64,000 bases of DNA from Diacronema lutheri (taxonomy: Eukaryota > Haptophyta > Pavlovophyceae > Pavlovales > Pavlovaceae), in contig JAGTXO010000001.1 in assembly GCA_019448385.1 (NCBI GenBank), positions 1,612,001 to 1,676,000 on the forward strand, in the 5' to 3' direction. Shown in pieces: positions 50,053 to 59,178 of this stretch. The position numbers and the translations under genes were made by a program. Below the pieces are notes generated by a model that was given only the letters and a program-made list of their open reading frames with translations, searched no databases and was not told where the DNA came from. The stretch's first letter is position 1, and the number at the start of each line of letters is the position of its first letter.

Positions 50053-51287
50053 GCGCCGTCAGTGAGCAGCTCCGAGCGCCCCTTCTCGAGCTGCTCGTCG
50101 CGCAAAGGCGTGGCGCGGCTGCCAAGCGTGCACAAGGCGCTGCTCAGCGCAGCGCTCAGCTCCTCCCAGTCTCGCGCGCTCGCGCGACCCGCGGCGATGC
50201 GGCAGCGTAGGTGGTGTCGCACCTGCTGTCGCACCTGCTTACGCGCGAGCGCCCTGGCCGTACGCACGCCGCCGCTCCCGCGCGGCGCGGGCTCGGCCAC
50301 AGCGCGCAACGCCACCGCCTCCACGAGCCGGCCGCCCGCAGCGCCGGGCAGCGCGCCGAGGTCAGCGGCAAGGAGCTGGGCGGGATCAGAGGCGAGGATG
50401 ACCAAGCACGCGTCGCGCACGAGCGCGAGCGCGCGCGCGCTCTCGCGTGCCATGCGCGCATCCGCCTCGCCGCCCTCGCCGTCGACGGCCGCGAGGAGGG
50501 GCAGCGCGCGCCGCGCGTCGACGGCCGACGGCACGTTCGCCACCGCGCTCGCGAAGAGGTCCGCCACGGCGGAGAGCGCCTCGACGACCTCGTCGCGCGA
50601 GAGCGCGCGAGAGCGCGTCCATGCAGCCGCACCAATCTCGGTCTCCACCTCGCGAACGCTGCCGTCCGCGCCGCGCGCCTGGTCATCCGCATGGCTGGCG
50701 CGTTCTCCGCGTGCAAGAGCAGCGGCCGTGTTGCGCTCCTGCTCGCGGCGATGTTCCATCGCCTCCCCGCCGACGGCGGTGCCCCTGCCAGTTGATGCGG
50801 ACAGGCGCCCCTCCCCGAGTGTCGCCACGCTTATGCTGGCGCGCATGCCCGTCACAAATTCGACGGCCACGTCGATGGCCTCCTCGGCCGTGACGGTCCC
50901 ACGCACGAGCGCGCCTCGCAGCGCAGGTCCGAACGCTCGCGCTGGAAGCGCAAAGATCTCCTCGCATCGGCACCACGTCCGCGCGATTGCCTCAATGCAC
51001 GTGGCACTCAGTGCCGCAGCCTCGGCGCGGCATGCGTCGCCCCAGAGCTCTGGCGCGTGCGCGTGGAGCAGCACTGACGCGGCAGCGCTGCACGAGCCGA
51101 GGACGTCCGTGCCGAGGAAGACGTTTGTCCGCTCGATCAGCGCGGGCATGAGCAAGTACGCGCCAACGCAGCGAAATCGGGCGACAGTCGTCACGCTCAG
51201 CTCGAGCTCGCCTGTCGCCGCGAAGCACGAGATGGCCTCCATCGTCGACATTCCTCCCGGGAGGCCGTCGAGGAAGACCTCCGGCAT
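47656..51287 (-). CDS. BTB/NPH3-like protein with long coiled coil
   Basis: Exons 48702-51287 and 47656-48453 (donor GTGCGC, phase 0), about 1,127 residues. Residues 1-115 (DGLPGGMSTMEAISCFAATGELELSVTTVARFRCVGAYL, then NVFLGTDVLGSCSAAASVLLHAHA and CIEAIA) follow the second half of the plant NPH3/RPT2 BTB module (PGG...FE, RCAAEYLEM, ...LISKTE-FL, SCIDSIA). The first half of the BTB fold is absent before the ATG. An NPH3-like helical middle (ALLPTVALVDALLDCALPAHLAAPALVERHFEL) and a run of 16 Asp encoded by a GTC/GAC triplet repeat (about 50004-50051) precede about 500 residues of Ala/Glu/Arg coiled coil. NPH3 proteins are CUL3 adaptors in phototropin signalling; role here unknown. Confidence 0.6.
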
Positions 51288-51316
51288 CGCCGCTTTTGCA
51301 ATAAATCCATATTATT

Positions 51317-53848
51317 ATGAGCTCCAACTCACTTTACTCACACTGGGACGCCATGGATGAGAGGTCTAGACGCGAGGTCGACGTGTGGCTGAAGTACGCG
51401 GAGGCGCGCACCGGGCGTTCCTCGAGGCCAACATCCGACAAAAGCTCAGGTCTGATTAAGAATGACTGCTTCATCGGGAACAACCCGCAGTGCCACGCGA
51501 GCTCCGGCTCCAACTTGCTCACGCTCGAAGGGATCTCCGCGGAGCCGTCCAACGTGAAGACCGCCGCGAGGATGGCGAGCGTTTACGTGAGAAGGCCTGG
51601 CTCGCACGGGCACTTGTCGAACTTCAACAAGGAGACTGACGCGATCCTCGACTACCAGGTTAGCAGCGGCCACCTCGAGTTGATGAACCGCAGCGAGTTC
51701 AAGAAGGTGTGTAAGTCCGACCGCGCTCTCAAGCCCTACTTCGAGGCGCACGACGTATACTGCGCGATGAAGACGAGTCACCAGAGCGAGTACGAGCAGA
51801 AGGTCAGGGATCTCGATTATGACCACGACCTGGTAGTTGGAGGCGCGCACGTTCCACGCTGCCCGAGCCAACCGGAGGGCGCCTTGTCAGCGGCGGATCA
51901 GAACGCGTACAACCGGCGCGTGTCTGAATTCTACGTGAACGCGAAGAACATCCTCAAGGCAGAGCTGGACCACACGCTGATCAAGCTGAGGGCGGAGTTT
52001 GGCAATATGCCCGACACGGAGGATGAGGCCATCGACGCGTGCTACGAGAAGTCGGCCGAGAGCTTCGTCCACGCTTTTTTGTCGATTTTCTCGCCGCCGA
52101 GCGCGCAGGTCCTCGTGGACAACGCGGAGGAGGCCGGCGTGTCGTACAAGAGATCGCCGGCCGTCGATGTCCTGAAGTCGTTTGTCGCGACGATCAACTC
52201 GAATGTCAAGTCGCGCTTGATCACCTGGGGTAGGCGCGAGTTCGAGAAGCTGCAGGGCCTCCTATACGACGACCAGCCTCGGGACCCGCAGGCGCATTCG
52301 CAGCACTTCTCGGCGTGCCGCGCGCTCTTTGTGCAGCGCTTTGGACTTATGAAGAACGACTGCCTCATCGGGAACAACCCGCAGTGCCACGCGAGCTCCG
52401 GCTCCAACTTGCTCACGCTCGAAGGGATCTCCGCGGAGTCGTCCAACGTGAAGACCGCCGCGAGGATGGCGAGCATTTACGTGAGAAGGCCTAGCTCGCA
52501 CGAGCACTGGTCGAACTTCAACAAGGAGACTGACGCGATCCTCGACTACCAGGTGAGCAGCGGCCACCTCGAGTTGATGAACCGCAGCGAGTTCAAGAAA
52601 GTGTGCAAGTCCGACCGCGCTCTCAAGCCCTACTTCGAGGCGCACGACGTGTACTGCGCGATGAAGGCGAGTCACCAGTGCGAGTACGAGCAGAAGGTCA
52701 GGGATCTCGATTATGACCACGATCTGGTAGTTGGAGGCGCGCACGTTCCACGCTGGCCGAGCCAACCGGAGGGCGCCTTGTCAGCGGCGGATCAGAACGC
52801 GTACAACCGGCGCGTGTCTGAATTCTACGTGAACGCGAAGAACATCCTCAAGGCAGAGCTGGACCACACGCTGATCAAGCTGAGGGCGGAGTTTGGCAAT
52901 ATGCCCGACACGGAGGATGAGGCCATCAACGCGTGCTACGAGAAATCGGCCGAGAGCTTCGTCCACGCTTTTTTGTCGATTTTCTCGCCGCCGAGCGCGC
53001 AGGTCCTCGTGGACAACGCGAAGGAGGCCGGCGTGTCGTACAAGAGATCGCCGGCCGTCGATGTCCTGAAGTCGTTTGTCGCGACGATCAACTCGAATGT
53101 CAAGTCGCGCTCGATCACCTGGGGTGGGCGCGAGTTCGAGAAGCTGCAGGGCCTCCTGTACGACGACCAGCCTCGGGACCCGCAGGCGCATTCGCAGCAC
53201 TTCTCGGCGTGCCGCGCGCTCTTTGTGCGGCGCTTTGGCAAGATGTCGTTCTTTGAGCCGTGGCTCGAATTGCACCTCGAGCTGCGCACGCTGCCGGAGT
53301 GGCCGGAGCTAATCGTGCTCAAGTCCAAGTACTCTGCGCTGCCTTGCGACCCTGTCACATGGGAGACGACGGATGCCCTGTGGGAGGAGGTGAGCAGGTG
53401 CTCGTCGAAGCGCACATGGGTGCGCCCGCAGCTGCTCCAGCCGTGCATCGCGCTGCCGCACAACCCACCCAAGCAGCGGGCGCGGGCGTCCGGGCGTATG
53501 GCGCGCGTCGAGTCGCGCATCGAGCAGGACGCGGACGCGTCGACGGGTGGGCACTTCACGGGCAAGTGCCACAACTGCGGCGAGACGGGGCACATGGCGC
53601 GCGAGTGCGTGAGCGAAATCCTGTGCTACAACTGCGGCAGGGAGGGCCACATTGCCAGCGCGTGCTCGCTCCCGCCGTCTGCCTCGCGCCGTGGACATTC
53701 GCGTTCGCGCTCTCCCTCTCGCGCACGCTCGCGGTCGCGGCCCGCAGCACGCGCGCGGACGCCCGCGCCGCAGTCGCAGCCGACCATCAAGACGGGCGCA
53801 CGCGGCGGCGGCCCATCGGTGCGCGCGGCCATGAAGTCGGTCACGTAG
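51317..53848 (+). CDS. CCHC zinc-knuckle, gag-like protein with internal duplication
   Basis: Single exon, 843 residues. Residues 45-342 and 343-640 are two tandem copies of a 298-residue helical unit differing at about 15 positions (starts GLIKNDCFIGNN / GLMKNDCLIGNN). Two CCHC knuckles follow near residue 755 (CHNCGETGHMARECV, CYNCGREGHIASACS), then an Arg-Ser tail (HSRSRSPSRARSRSR). Zinc knuckles after a helical capsid-like region suggest a retroelement Gag or a domesticated gag-derived RNA-binding protein; an RS tail is also seen in splicing factors. No protease, reverse transcriptase or LTR is recognised. 29 bp from the divergent NPH3-like gene. Confidence 0.7.
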   Translation: MSSNSLYSHWDAMDERSRREVDVWLKYAEARTGRSSRPTSDKSSGLIKNDCFIGNNPQCHASSGSNLLTLEGISAEPSNVKTAARMASVYVRRPGSHGHLSNFNKETDAILDYQVSSGHLELMNRSEFKKVCKSDRALKPYFEAHDVYCAMKTSHQSEYEQKVRDLDYDHDLVVGGAHVPRCPSQPEGALSAADQNAYNRRVSEFYVNAKNILKAELDHTLIKLRAEFGNMPDTEDEAIDACYEKSAESFVHAFLSIFSPPSAQVLVDNAEEAGVSYKRSPAVDVLKSFVATINSNVKSRLITWGRREFEKLQGLLYDDQPRDPQAHSQHFSACRALFVQRFGLMKNDCLIGNNPQCHASSGSNLLTLEGISAESSNVKTAARMASIYVRRPSSHEHWSNFNKETDAILDYQVSSGHLELMNRSEFKKVCKSDRALKPYFEAHDVYCAMKASHQCEYEQKVRDLDYDHDLVVGGAHVPRWPSQPEGALSAADQNAYNRRVSEFYVNAKNILKAELDHTLIKLRAEFGNMPDTEDEAINACYEKSAESFVHAFLSIFSPPSAQVLVDNAKEAGVSYKRSPAVDVLKSFVATINSNVKSRSITWGGREFEKLQGLLYDDQPRDPQAHSQHFSACRALFVRRFGKMSFFEPWLELHLELRTLPEWPELIVLKSKYSALPCDPVTWETTDALWEEVSRCSSKRTWVRPQLLQPCIALPHNPPKQRARASGRMARVESRIEQDADASTGGHFTGKCHNCGETGHMARECVSEILCYNCGREGHIASACSLPPSASRRGHSRSRSPSRARSRSRPAARARTPAPQSQPTIKTGARGGGPSVRAAMKSVT
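51449..53236 (+). repeat. Tandem 894-bp in-frame coding duplication
   Basis: Copies 51449-52342 and 52343-53236 are exactly 894 bp apart (298 codons) and about 97% identical. Replacement changes outnumber silent ones (about 15 versus about 7 by eye). Confidence 0.9.
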
Positions 53849-54184
53849 AAGGGCGCGATCGCGCACAAGCCGAACAAGGAGACGCGCGCCCAGCCCGAGG
53901 AGAAGGCCATCAAGGAGAAGAGCGCCGAGAAGGCGCGTGGCGGCGCCCCCCCAGACGACTGCCTCGGCGCCACCACTGGCGACGCAGGAGATCTGGGCGG
54001 TGAAGGTCGTCAACGCCGGCGTGCTGCCGACGAAAGCCGCTGGCAAGGCGCCCATCCCGTTCGTGAAAGGCCTCGCTCGACCTGATGGCGTTCGGCGGCC
54101 CAACCTTGCGCATCAAGGGGATGGATCATTCTGACCGGCGACGACGAGGACGGGTGGCACTCCATCCCCCCTGACCGGCACATG
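53849..54184. other. Coding-like remnant after the gag-like gene
   Basis: Directly after the TAG at 53846-53848 the same frame stays open for about 80 codons with coding character (KGAIAHKPNKETRAQPEEKAI). Other frames show further protein-like pieces (ATQEIWAVKVVNAGVLPTKAA; DDEDGWHSIPPDRHML), so this may be a frameshifted downstream ORF. No catalytic motif recognised. Confidence 0.4.
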
Positions 54185-55291
54185 CTATGCTCCCTGCGCC
54201 TGCTTTTTGTCGGTGTACTGATCGGGCTGCCCCTCGATCGCCGGGCAGACGCGCTTGTCCGCCGCGCAGAGGCTGCGCCCAAAGCGCTTGCGCAGCCCGA
54301 GTGCCGCCACCTTGAATTCATCCCTTAGGTCGGGCTCCGTGAGCTCCAGCAGAGCGAGCCCGTCGATGCCCTTGCGCGCAAATGCCCTGCGGTGCGCGCC
54401 GTAGCCAAAGCGGTCGAGCCACGAGGCCACCTGCGGCTCGGACCACTCCGCGACCTCAGTAGGCATGATGTCGCACTCTGAGCTCGCCTCGCACAGCCGC
54501 ACGCGCAGCACCTTGCGCTCGCGAAGGCTCTTCATGCGCAGCTCAGCCTGCGCGCGCAGCGGGGCGCGGCGGGTGCAAAGCAGGGCACGACTCGTTAGAC
54601 GCGAGCACTCGCAGATTAGGCGGGTACGGTACGGGTACGGGTGCGGGTACGGGTACGGGTATGGGTACGGGGCTACGGCCGCCCACCTTGAGCTCCTCCT
54701 CGCTCAGCTCGAGCAGCGCCGGCCCATCGATCTGCTGCCTGCGAAACTCCTTGGCGTACGCTCCCAGCCCGTGCTCGACCAGCCAGCTCGCCACGTCCTC
54801 AACGGTCCAGCCGTCGAGCGCGTTCGGTGTCACGGTGCACGCCGGGTGCGCGCGGCACACGGCGAGCCGCAGTCGCTTGCGCTCGCCCACGATCTTCATC
54901 CCCAGCTCGGCGCGCAGCTCGTCCTCGCTCGTCTCGGCGAGGGCAGCACCGTCGAGCTGATGCTTCGCACATTGCGCCGCCCACTTGCCAAAGCCCTCGT
55001 CGTGCAGCCAGCTGAGCAGCCGGCTCTCATTCCAGCTGCGCACGTCGACCGGCGGCTCGCGCGCCGCGCGCGGCCGAACGCCGCCACCCGCAGCCTTTTT
55101 GCTCGGCACCGAAGGCGGCGGCGTGCGGCGCGGCTGCGGCGTCGCGTCGCGCGGCCGCAGCTCCGCCGCCTGCGCGGCCGCGGCCGTCGCTCGCGCGCGG
55201 CGTGCCGCGGTCTCCGCGCGGATCGCGGCCGCGTCCTTCTCGTCGTCGTCGTCGTCGTCATCGTCCACGCCGCGCGTCGCCGCGCCGGACA

Positions 55292-55325
<34 letters not shown>

Positions 55326-56218
55326 ACCGCTGCTCGTGAGCGCCTCGACCCTGCGCCGTAGCTCGGCGCGCCGCTCCTCCGTCGCAATCTCCTTGTCGAG
55401 CACCTCCTGCCGGTCGAGCCACGGTGACATGTTCTTCGGCCGCGCGCTGCCGGGGCGAAGGAGGTGCGGCCATAGCTCGGCGCTCGCCTTGCGCAGCGTG
55501 AAGCTCACGCGCCCGACCGCCGCAAAAGACCAGCTTGAGGCCTGCCGGCGGGCAAACGCGAGCAGAGCGGCTGACGGGTCACAGCGGCGCGCGCGCGCGC
55601 GGGAGGGATGGACCAGCGAGGTAGCGGGGCGCACTGCGCCGCGCCAGCGCGCACTTCGGGGTCGAGGTCGCGCGCAAACGTGAGCTGCAGCCGGATGCGC
55701 TTGGGCTTGTCCTTGCCCATCGCGCTGAACGAGAGGCTGTCACGCGTGATGGTCACGTTCTCGTCCACCACGTTGAGGACCGTCGTTGGCCCGTCCATCC
55801 TCGACGAGAACTTGACGTTCAAAAAGACAGTGTCGAGGCTCTGCGCCCACTGGAAGGCCGGCGAGAGCTGCGTGTCCTCCGCCGTGTTCACGCGGAGCAG
55901 CATCAGCGCGGACGAGGCCTCGTCGCGAATCGCGGTGATCGCTCGACGCGCCGGGTCCAAGTCAGTGCCAGGGCTTTGCGCGCGCACGAGGCGCAGCAGC
56001 TCCTTGGCAGCGGCCCACCAATCGCGCTCCACGAGGAAGAGCACGTCGGCGGCGGCGCCGTCTGCGGACAGGTCCTCGTCCCAGCCTGCGCGCAGCACCT
56101 GCAGCGCCTCGCTCTGGGTCGAACATTGCTGCAGCACCTGTGGGTGCGCCAGCGAATCCGCGCGCGCGCCAAGGAGGACGCACACCACCAGGCCCGCACA
56201 CCACCATGCGGTCCACAT
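54185..56218 (-). CDS. ER-targeted protein with CS (p23-like) and three SAM domains
   Basis: Exons 55655-56218, 54687-55541 and 54185-54547, phase 0, 593 residues. A signal peptide (WWCAGLVVCVLLGARA) is followed by a p23/CS-like beta domain spanning exons 1-2 (VFLNVKFSS, NVTITRDSLSFSAMG, RVSFTLRKA, LWPHLLRP, MSPWLDRQEVLD), an acidic/coiled linker with a D-repeat, and three SAM domains: WNESRLLSWLHDEGFGKW, WTVEDVASWLVEHGLGAY (its last helix completed by exon 3, AELRMKSLRERKVL) and WSEPQVASWLDRFGYGAH. SAM domains self-associate. Combination and ER entry are unusual. Intron 2 contains a GGGTAC simple repeat (about 54617-54670). Confidence 0.72.
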
Positions 56219-56310
56219 GCCCCGTGTATGCGCGTCAACGCGGCGCCATCTTGCGACCACGGGGTTCGCAAGTCGTCCACGGGGAAGCCTTCCTGTGCCG
56301 ACCCGACGCG

Positions 56311-57436
56311 ATGGTGTCCATCGAGGACGAGGTTCGGGCACAGCGGCCGTACAAGGAGGTGAACAACACGGTGAGCTCGCGCCATGACCGCCGTCGCTCC
56401 TGTCGCTGGCCCTGCGCTCACGCTGCTCGGCGTCGCGCCACGTTGTGCGCGCGTGTGTAGGCCGCGCTCACGCAAAGGCTCGACGAGATGCTGGCGGACA
56501 ACCCGTCAAACGAGTTCCGCGACACGCTGTGCATCGTCACGACGGAGCCCATACAGCTCGACGACATGGATGACGACCTCAAGCGCGAGCTCGCGTTGTG
56601 CGTCGCGCGCGTGCGTGCGGCCATTTGCTTGGGCTCGCGGCGGCTTGAGCGCCGGGCTGCGGCGCATCTCTTGCCTTTGTCGCTTTGCTGGACAATGCGA
56701 GTCCTGAGCATGCTCTGCGCCGTCAACGTGGCTCGGCCTGCCCCCCCCCCCCCCCCCCCCCCCCTTCCCACCCCCCCCCCAAATTTCCCCCAACCCACCC
56801 ATCGCCTCCGTTCGTCGCAGCTACACCAATGCGATGCAGGCAGTGCAGGCCGCGCAGGCCAAGCTTGACGAGCTCGGCGTTCCGCACCAGCGCCCTGACG
56901 ACTACTTTGCTGAAATGGTGAAGACGGACGCGCACATGGCGCGCGTCAAGACCAAGCTGATCAAGCAGCAAACCGACGCCAAGGAGGCGGAGGAGCGGCG
57001 CAAGGCGCGCGACAACAAAAAGTTTGGAAAGCAATTCCAGGCAGCCAAGGCGGTCGAGCGCGCGCAGAAGCGCAAGGCGAGCACGGATGCCGCCAAGGGC
57101 CTCAGAAAAGGAAGGCCCGACGCCGTCTCCGCCGAGCTCGAGAGCGCGGCGGGCAGTGGTGGGTTTGGCGGCAAGCGGCGGCGCACCGACACTGGCGGCA
57201 ACGGCGATGCCGGCGGCGGCAAGCGGTTCGCCCCAGGCTCGCGCGACGCGAAAGAGGCGCGCTGGAAGCGGACGCACAAGGACAAGCGCAACAGCAAAGA
57301 GTCGGCAACCGACGGCTCGGGCTTCAACTCGGGCAAGTGGAGCGCGCCCGGGAAGGGGAAGGTGGGAGCGGCGAAGAAGGGCAGTGCAAAGCAGCGCCCG
57401 GGCAAGGCGCGGCGGCAGCAGGCTCGGAGGAAGTGA
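56311..57436 (+). CDS. EBP2: rRNA-processing protein EBP2 (EBNA1BP2)
   Basis: Exons 56311-56370, 56461-56597 and 56821-57436, 270 residues. The junction of exons 2 and 3 rebuilds LKRELAFYTNAMQAV, and the hallmark RPDDYFAEMVKTDAHMARVKTKL follows, with a Lys/Arg-rich C-terminus (KKFGKQFQAAKAVERAQKRK, NKKFG). EBP2 is a nucleolar factor for 60S subunit assembly. The ATG at 56311 leaves 92 bp to the divergent CS-SAM gene; an in-frame ATG at 56206 would overlap that gene. Intron 2 contains a long C tract (about 56741-56780). Confidence 0.88.
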
Positions 57437-57521
57437 CATTGCACCGCTACTCTGCTCGCAGATGCGCCTACGAATGGCGCCAGCGTGCCATTGAGGGACC
57501 CCAAAAAGTGTCCTTTCCTTT

Positions 57522-58895
57522 TCATTTTTCGGAGGCGACTGTGAGGATGTGCAAGGGCATGCGTCTGCCCAACGTTGGGTGCGCAGGCAGCGCCTCGCGC
57601 GTGTCATGCGCGGCTTGCAGCCGCTGCTTGTGGCGCGCGCCGAGCCCGCTGCCGTCCAGGCAGAGCTCCTCTAGGCGGACAGCGCCGCCGGCGCCGAGCG
57701 TCTCGCACAGGGCGCGCACGCCCTCGTCCCCTCCTACACCCAGCGGGTTTTGGCCCAGGTCGAGGCGTGCCAGCCAGTGCGCGAGCGCGAGACTCGGCGC
57801 GAGCGCAGCCGTGCCGCGCGCGCCAATCTGGTTTGCGCGAGCGCAGAGCACGAGCAGGCGCGGCGCGGTGTCAAGCACGCGCGCGAGCGCAGCGGCGCCA
57901 CCATCGCCGATTCGGTTCGCGCGCACGTCCAGGACGCGCAGGGAGCCCACGCGCGCAAGTGAGCGCGCCAGCTCGATCGCACCAGGGTCGCCCAGCTCGT
58001 TGTGCCCGAGCCTGAGCGTACGCAGCTGCAGCGGAGGGTCGGCGCCAATGACGCTCGCCCACGCGGCCGCGAGCAGGTGCAGCTCCCGCTGGCGCATCGC
58101 GTTGCCCTCTACCGCGAGCTCGACGACCGCCGTCTTGCGCAGCGAGCTCGAGAGCAGGGCGACTGCGCGCGCGTCGAGGCGGTTGCGCTGAGCGTCGAGG
58201 CCGTGCGGGTTGCCGTCGCCTGGCAGCACGGCGCGGCGGAGCAGCGAGGTGTGCGACAGGTTGAGCGCGGTGAGTCGCGGGCAAAAGGCGATAGCGTGCG
58301 CGATCGGCCACGCGCCGTCGGCGGTGAGGGCCGGGTTGTGCGCGACGCTGAGAGCGCGTAGGTCGGATGCGTGCCGCACGATGAAGCCGAGCGCGTAGCC
58401 GTCCGGCACGGCGAGGTCACGGCGCGCGAGCTGCAGCGCTGATGCGACGAGCAGCTCCTTTGCTGGCGTGCCGAGAGCAGTGACCAGTTGGCTCAGCGGC
58501 TCAAGCACCTCGTGCGGCACGCTTGCACCAAACTCAGGGCGCGGCTTGGTGTCGCCCGACAGCTTTGCCGTCGGAAGCCAGAACGGGGCGCGCTGCTCGG
58601 GGTCGCCGGCCAGCTGTACGGTCGGAGGCCTGACCAACGGGCCAGCCGCTTTCGCCACCCGCGTCCACTGGTCGGGCCACGCGCCTGTCGCCGTCGCCGA
58701 GCTGCTCAGGCGGTGGCCGTGCGCTTCCTGCTCGAGCTCGATCGCGTGCGGCCCACGACCCTGCGCGCCGACCTGTACGTCGAATGCTTTGGGCCGGAGC
58801 GCTCGGGACGGGTCATTGCGCCGCGCGGCCGGCGTCGATGCCGGCGGAGGCTCGCGGACGGTAGCCGAACCTTGTGCCCATCCGTCATCCGCCAT
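57522..58895 (-). CDS. Leucine-rich-repeat protein (RNase-inhibitor type)
   Basis: Single exon, 457 residues, ATG at 58895. After a Pro/Ala-rich N-terminal third, RI-type LRRs run from about residue 190 to 430: LRALSVAHNPALTADG, LTALNLSHTSL, LRTLRLGHNELGDPGA, LRVLDVRANRIGDGGA, LLVLCARANQIGARG, LARLDLGQNPLGVGG, LEELCLDGSGL. Such LRRs bind proteins; partner unknown. No kinase, NACHT or membrane segment. Convergent with EBP2 (85 bp). Confidence 0.75.
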   Translation of the reverse strand: MADDGWAQGSATVREPPPASTPAARRNDPSRALRPKAFDVQVGAQGRGPHAIELEQEAHGHRLSSSATATGAWPDQWTRVAKAAGPLVRPPTVQLAGDPEQRAPFWLPTAKLSGDTKPRPEFGASVPHEVLEPLSQLVTALGTPAKELLVASALQLARRDLAVPDGYALGFIVRHASDLRALSVAHNPALTADGAWPIAHAIAFCPRLTALNLSHTSLLRRAVLPGDGNPHGLDAQRNRLDARAVALLSSSLRKTAVVELAVEGNAMRQRELHLLAAAWASVIGADPPLQLRTLRLGHNELGDPGAIELARSLARVGSLRVLDVRANRIGDGGAAALARVLDTAPRLLVLCARANQIGARGTAALAPSLALAHWLARLDLGQNPLGVGGDEGVRALCETLGAGGAVRLEELCLDGSGLGARHKQRLQAAHDTREALPAHPTLGRRMPLHILTVASEK

Positions 58896-59178
58896 TGTTG
58901 GATCCCGGCACGAACGCCACCTCGGCCGTCTGTCGAGACGCGCGCCTCGCGGCCGACCGCGCCTCGTCGCACACGAGGCGGATTTGCCGTGGGACCGTGC
59001 CGTTCATTTCAATGCCGCGCTGCACGCGCAGGCCGAGGTCCACGGAGGCCGTGCACACCAACGTCAGCGAATGACGACCCCCTCGTTCCCACGAATGTCG
59101 CGGCCGTGGATCTGCAAGATGGCGCTCAGATGGTGCGCCGCCGCGCTCGAACTGAGGTGGATACGGCGCGTGGCGACC
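58896..59178 (-). other. Coding-like sequence between LRR gene and anoctamin
   Basis: A minus-strand frame reads LTLVCTASVDLGLRVQRGIEMNGTVPRQIRLVCDEARSAARRAS-like sequence (about 58890-59080, here quoted in part: RGIEMNGTVPRQIRLVCDEA) and stops at 58885-58887, overlapping the LRR start. It has plausible acceptors (CAG at 59121 and 59024). It could be extra 3' exons of the anoctamin gene or a tiny separate gene; I could not settle the splicing. Confidence 0.35.

Noticed and set aside
51317-54184. Full LTR retrotransposon
   Set aside because: No long terminal repeats, reverse transcriptase, RNase H or integrase motifs in any frame.
54605-54670. Interstitial telomere from GGGTAC repeats
   Set aside because: The unit is GGGTAC with variants, not TTAGGG or TTTAGGG, and lies in an intron of the CS-SAM gene; simple repeat is sufficient.
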